From NCBI RefSeq assembly GCF_043641665.1, contig NC_092182.1:26621320-26685319 (forward strand): a stretch of DNA of 64,000 nt, read 5' to 3'. The stretch comes from Enoplosus armatus (Eukaryota; Chordata; Actinopteri; Centrarchiformes; Enoplosidae). Below, piece after piece: positions 13,751 to 27,528 of this stretch (its first letter is position 1; each line of letters opens with the position of its first letter). The notes under the pieces were generated by a model. It was not told the origin of the DNA. It ran no database searches and worked only from the letters and a program-made list of their open reading frames with translations. The position numbers were made by a program, and so were the translations under genes.

Positions 13751-14310
13751 GAGAACAGAGGAGGAGGAAGAGGAGGAGGAGGAGGAGGAGGAGAAGGAGA
13801 GAACAGGCTAACACATGAAGGGAAAAACAAGGAGGAAAATCAAGGTAAGAAGAGAGACAAAGAGAGGGAGAGGGAGAGGGAGAGGAGGAGAGGGAGAGGA
13901 GGAGAGGAGGAGAGGGAGAGGAGGAGAGGGAGAGGGAGAGGGAGAGGAGGAGAGGGAGGGGAGGAGAGGAGGAGGAGGAGAAGAGAACAGGCTAACACAT
14001 GAAGGGAAGAACAAGGAGGAAAATCAAGGTAAGAAGAGAGACAAAGAGAGGGAGAGGGGGGGGGAGAGGGAGGGGAGGAGAGGAGGAGAGGAGGAGAGGG
14101 AGAGAGGAAGAGGAGGAGGAGAAGGAGAGGGAGAGGAGGAGAGGGAGAGAGGAAGAGGAGGAGGAGAAGGAGAGGGAGAGGAGGAGAGGGAGAGGAGGAG
14201 AGGGAGGGGAGGAAGAGAGGGAGAGGAGGAAGAGAGGGAGAGGAAGAGAGGGAGAGGAGGGGAGGAAGAGGAGGAGAGTTAGAGAGGGAGGGGAGGGGAG
14301 GAAGAGCCCC
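13751..14310. repeat. Polypurine GAGG/GGA tract with a duplicated 73-base segment
   Basis: About 560 bases are almost entirely purine on the plus strand (GGAGAG, GGAGGA and GAAGAG units). A segment starting GAACAGGCTAACACATGAAG occurs at 13,801 and again at 13,985, a 184-base offset, with a single A/G difference over about 70 bases. The block has therefore grown partly by tandem duplication of a longer unit. Glu/Arg-rich open frames here are artefacts. Confidence 0.9.
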
Positions 14311-14417
14311 TCGGGTAACTGTTAAACTGACTTAATCAGATCAACTTACTGACCTGGATAAACTCTGCTTGACTGGAACAACTCACATAACAAACCGCCC
14401 CTTCAGATCACGGATAG

Positions 14418-14420
<3 letters not shown>

Positions 14421-14489
<69 letters not shown>
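14421..14489. repeat. (GT)34 microsatellite
   Basis: An uninterrupted GT run of 69 bases. Confidence 0.97.
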
Positions 14490-14490
<1 letters not shown>

Positions 14491-14579
14491 TGTGGACACA
14501 CACACAGAAAACTGCTCTGTAGAAAGAAAGAGTGTAAATTGAAATATTAAAATTGGAGCAAAGAGAGTAACGTTAGTGA

Positions 14580-14720
14580 GCGTCCAGACTGCAGCTCTGT
14601 GAGCATGTTAGCATGACTACAGCATGCTAACATGCTCACAATGCTAACATGTTTAGCAATTAATGTTCACCTTACTCATCATCTTAGTTCAGCATGTTAA
14701 TATCCCTCCTGTACATGTTG
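14580..14720. mobile_element. Fragment of the GCATGTTAGCATG dispersed fish repeat
   Basis: It contains GAGCATGTTAGCATGACTAC, GCATGCTAACATGCTCACAA and ATGCTAACATGTTTAGCA, forming local inverted repeats, followed by TTCACC..CATCTTAGTT. These match the 5' part of the same family as the copy at 52,369-52,800. No coding content. Confidence 0.6.
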
Positions 14721-17700
14721 AGATATATATCACTGGGGAAGTGAAAGGTTTTACCATCCAAACCTTTAAAGCCTTTAACTTTATCTTTGTCTTTATCCAC
14801 AACGCTCAAGAATTTAAAAATGCTTGTTTGGAGGGAAGATGAAGGAGGAGGAGAGGGAGAGGAGGGAATGGAGCTGAGCAGAGTTCACTGGGTTCTCTCT
14901 CTGCCTGCCCTTCCTTTGCAGCTTACATACACGATCATGCGCTTCTATGGCTCAGCGCACTATAGTGTGTGGATGTGCAGGTGTCGGACTGTTTTGTGTG
15001 TGTGTCTGTGAACACATGAGGGGGAATGTGCCCGTTAGGCATTCCTCACAGTGTGCACGGCCGCTGCATTGTTGCAGGACTCTCCTTTGTCCCACAAGAC
15101 AAACATGTTTGTCTAATGACACAACAGTGTTACACCACATGGTGTCATCAGACCGCAGCACGATGAAAACCGGCCCGGGATCTGAACCACGGCAGTCACT
15201 GTGACATCATCAAGATGTCAGTTGAAAGGGTGTGAGGTGAACCGGTGATGCATGTGGAAACTCCTATTGTCCCTTTAAACAAGGTTTGAGTCACTTTAAG
15301 ACGATTGTTGTCTCAGAGAAGGACTCAGATTTGAATGTTCTGCTGCAGATGGAAGTGGGAGGAACAGAAGAGATGAGTAATGAGAAGAAGAACTGGTTGA
15401 ATCACAGCATGAAGAAAGAACTCCACACTGCTCTCCATGGGAAACTACATGTCGTCACTTAATGTAGGAGAGAGAATCACAATGGTATTTTCTTTATGTA
15501 TCTTCTTTTTCTCTCCCACCTTCTTCCTGTGTGTGGGCATCACTCTGTCTCTCTACCCCCCCCCCCACCTAATACACACACACACACACTCGTAGGCTTG
15601 TTAATGCAGATGTAGTAAACTCATGGGGACTCCCCGAATAGAATCTATCCGAGAAGTGAATTTATAATAAAACCCTTACTAGAGAACACACACACATGTA
15701 CACGCATTGGGTGTGTGTGTGTGTGTGTGCGCACATAGCACACATGCCGCGGAGGACAAAAGACATAAAAGAAAACCAAACCGAAGACATTAGAAGCGAA
15801 GAGAAACTAATCAGATCCAGAAAATGAGAGTGTCGTGGGGATGCAGAGAGCGTTTTTGCGCAGCGGGCCCACCCCGGCTACACAGAAATGTAATTGGCAC
15901 CAAAACGGCAGCAAGCAGCAGGGGTTACAGCTGTTGCACATGCCCCCAAGCTAAAAAACACAGGACATAACTGGCGTAAAAACCACACACTGAGCGCTCT
16001 CATCAGTACAAAGAACGTGAAATGGATTTGGATCAGCGGGGAACTGCTCTGGGAGTTTACTCACACACACACGTCACGATCACTGTCCAACCTCATAGCA
16101 AGTGCGGGGGTACATAGTTATACACACAGTACATGAGTATAAAACATATTGCAGCTTACGGTGTGCAGAGGATTTAAGGGAGGAGGTGGTCATGAACACT
16201 ATGTGACTTCTGCAGTAGTGCAGTAAGACCTCGTCCAGGTTTTAATGCCTTACATCATTCACTAAAACCACAATCTCAACCAGCTGGTTCGCATGTCACG
16301 CCTGGCAGCTAAAAGGAGAGCGAACATTGACTAAAGTACACTGTAGGACAGAACTACCTACTGTTACAATACGAGTAAAGACGGAAGACAGAAGGGATAG
16401 AATCGAATAAACCAGGTGCATGATGGGAACTTCCAGAGCGACTACCCCTGTGCAAACTAGCGCAGATATCCAAATGGCGTCGATATGGAAGTGAGCATCT
16501 GAGAGAACGGTCGGGGGCTGTGTCCGCGACACCTGCCAACGGCTGAAACAAACAGCAGGAAGGACAAACAGAGTTTCCTGCTGGTTCCTCCTGAAGGTTA
16601 TCTGAGCTGCTGGAAGGCTGTGGTGGGTAACAGGCTGAGCCCACATGAAGCTGGTGTCTTCAGCACTGACAAAATGGAGCTTTTTGAACAAATTGTGGAC
16701 GGCGAAACAAAGCTTTTCTAAAACAACGACACACGGACACGAGTGGAAGCAACAGGAAGTAAACTCAGTGCTGCCTTCAGCTCTCTGAGAACACTCATGT
16801 TAAACTTTACTAAGAGAGTCTGGCCTGCACACGGAGCGTGTATGTATGTTTACATCGTCAGACAGCAAATAAATAATAATATATCATTCTGATCAGCGGC
16901 TTCTCCTTAGCTACCAGGTTTATGAGCAACGATCAGACCAGGTTCGACACTCAGACAGATGTTGTGAAGGACGCTGGAGCGACGTGTTCGGCTGCAGCAG
17001 TTTATCATGAAGAGGAGGACGTGACAGAAGGAGCTGATGGTTGCTGCGATGCACAACTGCTTTGCTTCCCAAATGCAAAAGGAAGGAGAAGGAGAACTTT
17101 GGCTTTTGATGTGCACAGGAAGCACACCGTGTGCTCGTCTGGTTATTCAGCAACAACCCAGTTGTCCTTTCACAGCCGAATGTCTCTGAAACTGTGCTAA
17201 AGGCTTACATGCAACGTCAGGACAGCCTTTTGTTGTATTCACTTTATGTAACTTTTATATTCCTGCTGGCACTACGTAGAGGAACAGCACTAAAATGACA
17301 GAAACAGAGATATTTCTACTCGCTTTTCTGAGGTCAGGACCAACGCTCGACTCCACGTTCAAGCTTAACAGCTTATAAATATTACAAAGAAATGAGAGAA
17401 AATAGAAAGAGAGAGACACACAAGGAAATACCACCACGAAGATGTTCTTATAGTGGAGGGCCATAACTTTCAACGTCAAAGAACAGGACAACATTCATGG
17501 GGAGACACAAAGAGCCCTAACCCACCAAACCACCAAAGATCCCTCAAGTCAAGAAGTCTCCGGCACGCTACTTTCCCCTCCTCTCCTCGATGCCGTGATA
17601 TCCTGTTCCCTGTTGGCGTCTCCTCTTTCCTTTCCTCCCATCATTTCACCCCCTGCAATCTGTCAGCTCGATCAGCCGAGCAACAAGACGAACGGGGGGG

Positions 17701-17810
17701 GGGGGGGCGAGGGAAAGAGTAATGAGGTCAGTAGCACTTATCTGCAGAGGCTGAATGAGGGATGAAGAGGATGCTCTGGGCTTTTGCTCTCTCACTTTCT
17801 TTCTGCCACT

Positions 17811-17812
<2 letters not shown>

Positions 17813-17903
<91 letters not shown>
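17813..17903. repeat. (CA)45 microsatellite
   Basis: An uninterrupted 91-base CA run, the longest perfect dinucleotide run in the left half. A 13-base G run lies 110 bases before it (17,695-17,707). Confidence 0.97.
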
Positions 17904-17905
<2 letters not shown>

Positions 17906-19213
17906 CCTTTTTTAAATTCAGCCTACTTCGCTCAGCGCAGCTTCTGTCACCTCATGTTAACATGTTCATCTTTTTTTCAGCCTTTTCATCCCCTCCCTCT
18001 TCCATATTCAGATCTTTCTCACCCAGTCTGACTCTCAGGTCTCTCCATCTTTTTACTTTCCCCTTTTGTTTCTTCACACCACCCTGTCACACCACCTCCT
18101 TTACCTCCATCCTCTTCTAATCTAACGTGTCTGCTTTATTTAGCTGATTCTCCGTGTTAAGCCTCCTCAGTTGATTACCTCCTCCACTTTTTTCCTGCTT
18201 TTTCTGTCTCCCTGCTACTCCTCCTGCTCCATCTCTCTCCTTTATCCCTCTTCAATCCCACTCTGCTCACTCGTCAGCCTCGGTCTGCTCTTCCTGCGGC
18301 CATCCTGTCTTCCAAGGTTGTGGTGTATTGATTTTCAATTGACTCGACGTAAAATGTAAATTAAAGCTGTAATTCGCGAGCAGGAGTTAGAAGCTGTTTT
18401 TCTTATATGTGATTCTCTTCTGTCATTTCTTCTAATCGGGAAAAAAATACAGCTTTTTTCATCAACTTCCTGAATCAAGTGAATTGAAAGTAAAGTGAAA
18501 ACTCCCGCTGGCTTCCCTCCCCACTGCTTCATCCATTATCCCCTCCCTCCCTTTATCAGCCAGACATCCATCCATCCAGCTGTCAAGCGGATTTTACGCA
18601 AACTTTTAAAATGCCAGAGAAAAGTGAAACGTGAATTAGATGTGTTTCCACCAGCTGGGCTGAAGCGGATAAATCAAGCTCTCCTAAATGTCAGAAAGCC
18701 CATTCATGTGAAAAATGGCAGGAATCTCTGCAGAACTCATCTGGCAAACTGTTGTGATTCTTCAGACTCAAATAATGTTGGCATGTTTAATGCTTTCACC
18801 CTGAAGGAGAAAACAAATATGTCCTAATGCCTCTAAACTATGTCAGAGAACTGCTGCGTAATGACACTGGACCACTTGTTGCCCACATTAGACCACAGAG
18901 CTTTGAGTTATGGGAAGGTGGTCTCTCTGGGTCAAGGTGCATTTGAGATAAAGGGGCAGAATCCAAACAGCAAAATGAAAGAAACATACTGAAGAGAATA
19001 CATTCCCTGCATCTAATATCAATATTACCAGAATATCAAAATCCACATAGGGGACAACTGAATAGAAAAGAGTTGATTCTTGGAAATGATTGATGTAGAA
19101 TAAAGTTATTCCCTCGCTGTTAAGTTTCTACGCCTCCAGATTTTGCCAACATCCTTACATCCCTACATCCTTCCTGCTCTACCACTCTCACACTGTCACA
19201 CAGCAACAGTGAC

Positions 19214-19292
19214 ACACACACACACACACACACACACACAGCAGTGGCAGATGTGAGGTGACAAGCTGAGGACCTTGGTAACACATCCAAGG

Positions 19293-19323
<31 letters not shown>

Positions 19324-19634
19324 TTACTTTTATCAGCAGAAACCTCTGATATTGACTTTGGGCCGCTGCAGACTGAAATGTTTAATAATTAAAACTCAAA
19401 CTGCTCTGAAATGTGTGTTACTGCGATGTGTGTGTGTGTGTGTGTGTGTGTGTACATAAGAACTTTGACAGCACCACATGCCGTAACGTCTCATGACACG
19501 TGGACATGCACACACACATACACACACCCCTCCCCCCCTCCCCCCCTAAGCACTGACCCACACACAGTCCAATAATAATGAAGGGCAGGCAGATCAGCCA
19601 GATGTTTGTTGGTACATAATGGCGTGTTTGTGTA

Positions 19635-19670
<36 letters not shown>

Positions 19671-19802
19671 GAGCAGGTGCATCTACTGTATGTGCACCCA
19701 AGCATAAGTAAATATGTGTCTATCCTTCTGTGAAAGTAAGAGCGAGAGCCTGATGTACTGTACGAGCTGCACTGCCTGAAAACCTCCTGCATGAGTGCTT
19801 GT

Positions 19803-19851
<49 letters not shown>

Positions 19852-20194
19852 CTACATTTATGTCTGTTTGTGTTACAGTCAATGTATGTCAAAGAAACAT
19901 TTTCACACAGTTTTAATTTAAAGACGTGTGAGCTCCACGTTAGCAACAGTCGCATGTTTCTGAGTGTCACATTGTTTCCTGGTCTCTTTGCTTTAACCAG
20001 GCTGTTTGTTCTGCAGTGTGGCCCCCACAGCCCTCTGTGTACCAGCATTAGAGTGTACTAGTGTCCAGATGGCCAAGCTTGCTGTTCCTGCCCTGAAAGT
20101 GGAGCACTGGGCTAAGCCTCCATTATACGGGCTTAAAAACACACTAATCACCCAACAGCACTCTGCACTACTGCTGCTTTCAGAGGGCGCCACC

Positions 20195-20224
<30 letters not shown>
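19214..20224. repeat. Cluster of six short CA/GT microsatellites
   Basis: CA at about 19,214-19,240 and GT runs at about 19,299-19,322, 19,425-19,452, 19,638-19,668, 19,806-19,850 and 20,198-20,224 all lie within 1 kb. The sequence between them is unique-looking, AT-moderate and non-coding. Confidence 0.9.
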
Positions 20225-20225
<1 letters not shown>

Positions 20226-20804
20226 CTAATCTTAGTACTACCCTCTGTCTCCAGGGAGACAATCATTGACTGTTATCATGACTAGGAGAGTAGTGTGCAT
20301 GTCCCATTACAATTACATCTACTCATGAATAATCAAGTATTTTGTATTATTCACACATTGTTAAATATGGAAGTGAGAAATTATTTCAAACCACCATTCA
20401 CGCTTCATCTTGTTTTATATTTATTTATATTTTACATCTTCTGAAACTAAAAGTTTCCAAAATACCAAGTCAGATTCTTGTTTTGTGGTAAAGAAAGATT
20501 AATTAGAGTCAGAAATATATTTGTGTCCTGTCGACAAACAGGGAGCAGCTCAGCATTTAAAATGCAGCTCATCCCCATTGACTTCAGTCCAACACTTTAG
20601 TTTTAAAGTTATTAACTAACTGTCTGAAGCCATCTACTCTTGGCAGTGTGTCTGCAATAGCGCACATCAATTAACACATAAATGAGCGTAGCTGCAGGTC
20701 AGAGTGGAGAAACGCTGCCACGGGGAAACACCCGCTCTGCACTGTGGGCACCGTTGGCAGAGTGAGGAGCTGCTGGCACTGCCAGCCTTCATCTGCCATC
20801 CAAT

Positions 20805-20808
<4 letters not shown>

Positions 20809-20869
<61 letters not shown>
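20809..20869. repeat. (GT)30 microsatellite
   Basis: An uninterrupted GT run of 61 bases. Confidence 0.96.
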
Positions 20870-20870
<1 letters not shown>

Positions 20871-23800
20871 GAGGCCGGCCTGACATCTTGGCCTGGTGTG
20901 ATGAAGTGGCTCCACGGTGCCAGTTAGCCAGTAGACCCAGACGGGTTGGTGTCACGCACGACATTTGTTACGAAATAGACTGAATTAAGGAAGTGGTCTA
21001 AACGTTAATTAAGTTTGTTGTTGGTTGGAAAATTTGAGTACTTGTACCACTACTTTAAATATACTTTACTGCTCACCATTTCCAAAAGCATGGAATGAAA
21101 TACCAGCCAAACGTAACCCTGCAGAGGAGAAAAGAGGCTGCTTGAATGAAACGTTTCAGGGATAGAATTTAAAGACTGTCAGAGAGAGACAGAGAGAAAT
21201 GGCTTCAACTCTGCACTGGACAATGAACACTGATTGTTTTTTAAGCATGAACAATTCTTCTGTTTCACGCTGCCTTTCTCTCGTCACTGCCCTGATTCAG
21301 CAGGTTCAGACCTCCCAGGGTGCACTGAGGTCTGCTCATACAACTGTACATCATCAATACACCAGTCACACACTCTCAGAGAAAACAAAGAAAGCTGCCA
21401 TGACACATTACCAAAGACAGATCACTGCGCACACACACACACACACACACCATGATTCTCACTGTGTACCACCTGTCTTTGTCTCCAGCTGTCTCGCTTC
21501 TACTGTCCTCAGCTCTTTGTATGTGTGTGTGTTCCCATGAACTTCTCTCCTTCTCATGTTAAAGACACTCAATTTTATCCGAACACTGAATTAATGGTTG
21601 TAGAGACGAACCCACACCCGCAACCTTTCCAGGCCTGGAATATGCCTGGAAGGTGATAATATGATACACCTGAACTGAAACAGGTCTGATAGCACTCAAC
21701 ATCAAAGGAATGTATTTGACTCTGATTCATGTCCCGCGGTCGAAAAGGTTAAATTCTCATTCAGACGTTAATTTCGGGCAAAAGGGGGTGAAACGGAGTC
21801 AGAACACAGAGGCAGTGCTGACTGTTCATTCACTCATTCACTTACAGCCGAGCGTCAGTTTGTTCACATTAAAAGAACGTCACCTCCTCCACGTCTCTGC
21901 CAATAGTCTAAACTTCTATCAGAGATGTTCACTTCTGTTGCAGCCCCACTTAATGATTTAGCTGATAAGACGGTGTATTTTTACTTCACCTAAATGTTTC
22001 ATTACTAGTTCCCCTCCCTCGTCTCACAGTGAAACACACAGTGGAAGCAGCAACACAGTGAATCATGTTTTAAAGAGCTCCCGAGTGTGTGTGCGCGTTC
22101 ATCTTCATCAAACATCAGCAGCAGTTTGACAGTTTGGACTGTTCTACTTTCCTGTGCTGTCCTTGTTCATTTGCTCATGTGTGAAGTCAAACCCTTCATC
22201 TGCACATGGCGGGTTGTTGCGTATTACAGGTTTAATAGTCTGCCGTCTCCACAAGCTGCGTCATCCTGGAAAACAGTCGGCTCAGCTCAATGATGTCACC
22301 TTTCATTTGTCCTTCTTCCCACAAGGCACCGCAGCTGCGTTATGCTTCTTAGGGGAATTGACGGGTGTCGGGTAACACGTCTCATTGATTGTGAGCAGCT
22401 AGCTTAGCGGTCACAGTTGAGTCAGTGTGTCATCATTCACACAGGAACACGGTTCGTGAAAATAGAGGCCAAGGCTTTAAAATATGAATGATTTACTCAT
22501 CTTTTCTTATGTCTGTGTTTTATATTGTCCTTTAATGAGCACAGGGGGCACTTTCAGCTGCCCTCAGAGCCATTACACCGCTGATGTGCCTGATGTTAGA
22601 GTGACGTCCGTCTAAACTAACTCTGACATCAATACGTGGAGAGGTGGGGGAGTCTTTCAAACATATGTCCTCTTTGGCCTGCAGACTGAAATGTTTAATC
22701 TCCAACTACCGTAAATGTTGTAGTGTTTCACCATAATCTTTTATAAAGAGGGTATCAGAATAATGTATGAATCGTTTTGGATTTCTACTCTGTCCTCACA
22801 GCCCCCCTTAACTACTAAAGTACATGTGGTAGGACAATCAAACAATCAAAGGTCACTTGGTCGACCTCCTCACTGCAAACCGTCATAAAGAGAGAGACCA
22901 AACGTTTGAGAGGACTTAGTGGGCGTCACCAGGAAGACCCTTAATGTCCGTTCGGTAAATGATGGATCTGATTGAAGACAGCATCTTCCTGGTTAGTGTA
23001 CAGTACGTCCGCTCAGCCCATAAAGGCGACAGTCAGAAGTAACAGCCTGCCCATTTAGTTTGACAGTAAAAGGAGGGTAATGGAGGCCTGTAGCATAAAA
23101 TATTACCACTTCCATTAGCTTGCACTGTTTTATGTTCAGATTTGGCATATTTTGTTGGATAACTTGCAGTATTAACTTTAAGGCAAGTGGGTCTGAAAAA
23201 CATCGAGACTGGAGTGCCTGCGGTTCCTGGAAGCCTCCTTGAAGACCTGACCAATTCTACAAAACGTCTCCTTTGGTTCCAATAAAGTTGGACATGAATT
23301 AAAATGATCTGTCTGAATCCAGCTCATGATCTGCACAGTGTGCCCTCCAAACGTTGGCCCTCCAGTCCCTTCTCCCTCCGTCTGCATTCGTTTTTAATAA
23401 CTAAAATTTGCCAAAAGACAAACTGAAAGAAACTGTAATCCCACTGATGATGTTTATCTCTTAAGAAGTTACAGAGACGATTGAGTCATCTCTGTGACAG
23501 CCATCTGCTCTGAACTGCTGTCAACGCCACGCAATTACACACACACACACAAGTACAAGTACTTCAATTCTACATATTAGGGTTACACAGATAACATGAG
23601 ATACATACGTGTCTGCCGTCAGAGATGTTGCCTAGATTAGCACTAATGTTTGCGTCAATGTGAGGATGTAACTTGATTTGTCAGGTATTTAATTCACTGG
23701 AGCAGCAAACAGCAGACGTGTTTTTATCCATCAACAGTTTCTCAGTGGAAGTGCCAGTGAAAATAAAAAGCATGCGCATATGGAAGCAACACATGTAGAA

Positions 23801-23911
23801 ACTCTCGGCCACAAACTGTTTCCAGCATCGACAAACGCTCACATACAGTTTGCTCCACAAACACACTAACAGCACATTAACATTATGATAAACACACGTG
23901 TGTTACATAGC

Positions 23912-23937
23912 GTCTCTCTCTCTCTCTCTCTCACACA

Positions 23938-23975
<38 letters not shown>
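23912..23975. repeat. (TC)n(AC)n compound microsatellite
   Basis: About 20 bases of TC are followed, after CACACACAA, by about 35 bases of AC. Confidence 0.95.
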
Positions 23976-23979
<4 letters not shown>

Positions 23980-25868
23980 GGTAGGATAAACAGCAGAGCG
24001 AGGACAAATGCAGCATGCAGTATTCAGCCTGCAGCGAGGCTGCAGACACGGAGCGAGTCGCCTGTCTGCTGAATGAACACAAATAGGTTGTACACCCGTA
24101 GAGTCACGCAAGCCTAGATACCTCACAATGGTTACTGTTCATGCGTGTGTGTGTGTGTGTCTATGCGTCAGAGACAGAGAAGGACATCAGTGCATGAAGG
24201 CAGTGTTTGTGTGTAATGTCTTCATTCATCCACATGTGATGAGTCCTAAACACAGAACAGATCACAGTTTTATGCAAACTCAGCTTCAAGGTTTACGCAC
24301 AACTTGAAACTGTGGCGAGACAATCTGATCCCACGTCTGTCCTCCTTCCCTCAGCGTGTCGTGTTTGTGTTTGTATTGTTGTTTTCCACTCTGAGACAAA
24401 CAGCCCTGGTGAGAATCCGCTTTCAAGTTCTTAATGAGACAATCAGCACGGGGCCGATTAACACGGAACAGAAGCAGAACAATGACTGACTCTCTCTGGT
24501 GGGCTCTCTAACATGTTGGCTCTCCAAGCCAAGTGCAGCTTTATCTGCTGCCTGTCAAACCGGCTCAGTTTACATGCATATACGTGTTTGTCCAGCTAAG
24601 ATTTGAACAGGTTAAACTGCTGACGCGTGTTACGTCCCACCCTTTGGCGGACACCTTTAAAACAACCGAAGCCACGGGATTTATTACTTACAGACAAACA
24701 CTAAAACACTAAATAAAGACAACCGAAAAGGCACAAAGTCAAAACATGAGCACATGAAGGTGTACTGTGACTGATGCCCCCAACAAACCACAACACTGTC
24801 ATCCACAAAACAAGGAAAAACAGAGTGCAAAGGTTGGATTTCATGGTGATTCCATAATTCTTAGATACATGAAAATCTACTCATGCTGTTTAGAAATGCA
24901 TTAACTTACTTAGAGATACAGTACAAGGGTTCCACACAACAATTTGGATACATGGAAAATCATTTCAACAAGGTTGAGGCTGTGAAAGCTGCTGCTGCGT
25001 CCAGCAGTCTGGTTATTAATTCTTTATTAAGTGTCTGCTGACTTTTTCAATCCAAGGCGAAGCCATGTTGACATGTTGAACCAATTAGTTACTACGTGGT
25101 AACAGTCAGTGCTGATCTGTGCTTATTTGTGTTTCTTATCGAATGATGTTTGACGATGACAGCCTCTACACTCACCGGCACTAACTGAAACACACCCAAA
25201 TCTACAACCGAGCTGTCGGCCATCGAGTTGCATCGTGGGTAACGTAGGCGTCAGGTCTTGACAGGGAAGAAGAAGGCATGGAACATGAAGGACGATACCA
25301 CTGAGATGAGATCTCTGCTTCTGCTGCATCAAGTATTATTAAGAATCTAGCAGCTTACTATGTTTTTGTAATCTTATTATATATATATATATATATATGA
25401 TGATATTTACCTTGAAGGAGGGCTTTAAAATGTTAAGGAGAGGGTCGACCTCACAGCGGTAAAGACAAGATGTATTAACACAGCTGTGAAGACTCATATA
25501 AACTACATATAAAAACACTGGAGCATCTATGCGCTCACAACTCTCAGTAAGGCACATACATGCAAATGTTCTCACACACACAAACACTCCACAGCCATTA
25601 CTGCCAGATAGAGCGGGCTTAATCAGGTCAATGGAAACGTCCATCAGTCCATCAACTGGAATTAGATAGGAAGAGGGAGGGAGGGATGGTGGGAGGTGGG
25701 TGAGAGGGAAAGTGAGGTCAGAGAGAGGCGGGAGGGGGGGGGTTAAGATGGAGTGAGTGAACGTGAAGTAACGCATGATGTGACGAATGAAGTACACGGT
25801 GATAAAAAATTGAAATGGGAGGTCTATAATTTATGATAATTGATGTTAATTCTGACCCTGTCTTGCAG

Positions 25869-26013
25869 GCGGCTCTCCTACGCGCTCATTCACACTCTCC
25901 TCAACATGCACGGCAATAACTCCGACTGCCGCCTCCTGGGAGCGATACAAGCTTCAAGTCTGGTGGACATGAAGAGAACTGATGCCGTCGATCACGACAA
26001 CTGGACAGACTGA
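25869..26013 (+). CDS. Candidate 3'-terminal coding exon of an unidentified plus-strand gene
   Basis: After a pyrimidine-rich tract ending TCTTGCAG at 25861-25868, an open frame starts at phase 1. It encodes 47 residues beginning RLSYALIHTLLNMHGNNSDC and ending DAVDHDNWTD, then TGA at 26011-26013. Codon third positions are strongly G/C (CTC, TAC, AAC, GGC, CTG), unlike the AT-rich surroundings, which is what a real exon looks like here. I do not recognise the protein. No partner exon on the plus strand was found upstream in the window, so the rest of the gene would have to be in short exons I missed or left of the window. It would lie antisense within DOCK3 intron 1. A chance open frame remains possible. 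Confidence 0.5.
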
Positions 26014-27474
26014 CCCAGGACATTATTTTTTATCTTCTTTGTTTGGAAAATGGAAGAAAATACTTTGCGTCGATATCTGAGATGACACATTTTACTCGTG
26101 TGGAAATGTTCTCGTGCCCTGTGTCGGCATGTGTAATTCCAGGGTCGATGAGCCAACAGGTTACAGAGTCACTTAAAAACAGCGAGCAACAGCTGGGGAT
26201 GTTTCATGTTTCACTTCTTTTCTCCTTGTTCTTTTGTGATATAGAGCTCAGGGCCAGATCCAAATGTGCACCGACAAAAGACAGAAGCAATCAAAGAAAC
26301 ATGATGTGTGATCAGAGCCATAGTGACAAAGTACAGATTCAACAAACGCCTTCTCTCCACTGGACCTGCTGACACCCTCAAACCCTCAGCAGTCCATTTT
26401 TCACCTGTTGCTGAGAGTCCAGGTCCACGAAGCAGAACAGATAAAGCAGATGAAGCTTTTCCAGTTAGCCTTGATGGTATTGTAAACGCATCTGAACCAC
26501 AGACGGTGAAACCTGTAGGCTTCAAAGCAGCACATTGACCTCTGGTCCCTCCTCACCCTCAACCACTCTATGAGGCCCATTACCGGCCCATTATAGTAAT
26601 TCAATGGGATGCTGTCTGCATGGTAGCCTGCAGGGCGCACACACACACACACACACACAACAATATATGTACAATAATTAGAGATCTGCACATCCACATA
26701 CATAAACTGCACAATCTCAGTGCAGACTAAATCTATAAACGAGATCAAATCCTTTTCTACAAACACACACAGCCAGTAGATTCATGAAAACACACAAACA
26801 AAAAGACCACCAGAAACCTTAATAACAAGAAAACAGTGAGAAGGGAAACGTCTGATGAAATTTAGTGGCAACTCCAAAATGAGACGTCTTCCATCTGCTG
26901 GCATCATAACTCCAACTCATTATGAGTCTTTACATCAAAACCAGCCAATTTGAAGTGTTTGCTTAAAAACTTATGAATTAATTGGTTGGAATATATTTTT
27001 AGCATGTAGGGATTAAAACCCCTCTGCAGCCCCCCATGGCCCTGCAAAGGACAAGAGGGTGTATACAAGTTAATGCATTTCAGTGAAGAAAGAAAGACCT
27101 TATAGGTTCGGTCCCAGAACTGTTTAAATTGGTGCTAACATGAATATTAAAAGCTACACTACTTGCATTAGTTAACTGTTTACACTGGCCTGTAAAATAG
27201 CCTTAAAGCCACTTTTGGGACTCAAAAAGAAAAAAAAACGTTTTAAAATGTGAGGAAAAGCTTAAAAACCACTGCAGTGCTGCATGTCAAAAGCCAATAT
27301 TTATCTTTTGTTCTGTGCCATGAAAACACTGAAATATGCTGCTGTTTCTTTTGATTTCATCAGCAATGTCTCCGAGGTCCTATTCCGTCTTTGTCTTCTC
27401 ACATGCAAATGCTCAACTTGCAAATGCTCATTCACTCACACATGCATGCCTATGTGCTGGCTTGTCCCGTGCAT

Positions 27475-27528
<54 letters not shown>

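Larger units (their letters stand above)
14721..25868. other. Non-coding stretch, 11 kb, microsatellite rich
   Basis: No exon is recognised. Open frames of up to about 130 codons (for example minus 16,296-16,691) lack similarity and biased codon use. The content is mostly CA/GT repeats and unique AT-moderate sequence; a TA run lies at 25,377-25,398. Confidence 0.55.

Noticed and set aside
13815..14325. Two overlapping Glu/Arg/Gly-rich open frames
   Set aside because: They translate the polypurine tract in two frames; composition follows the repeat exactly.
16296..16691. 131-codon minus-strand frame with hydrophobic segments
   Set aside because: No similarity, a comparable frame overlaps it, and codon use is unbiased.
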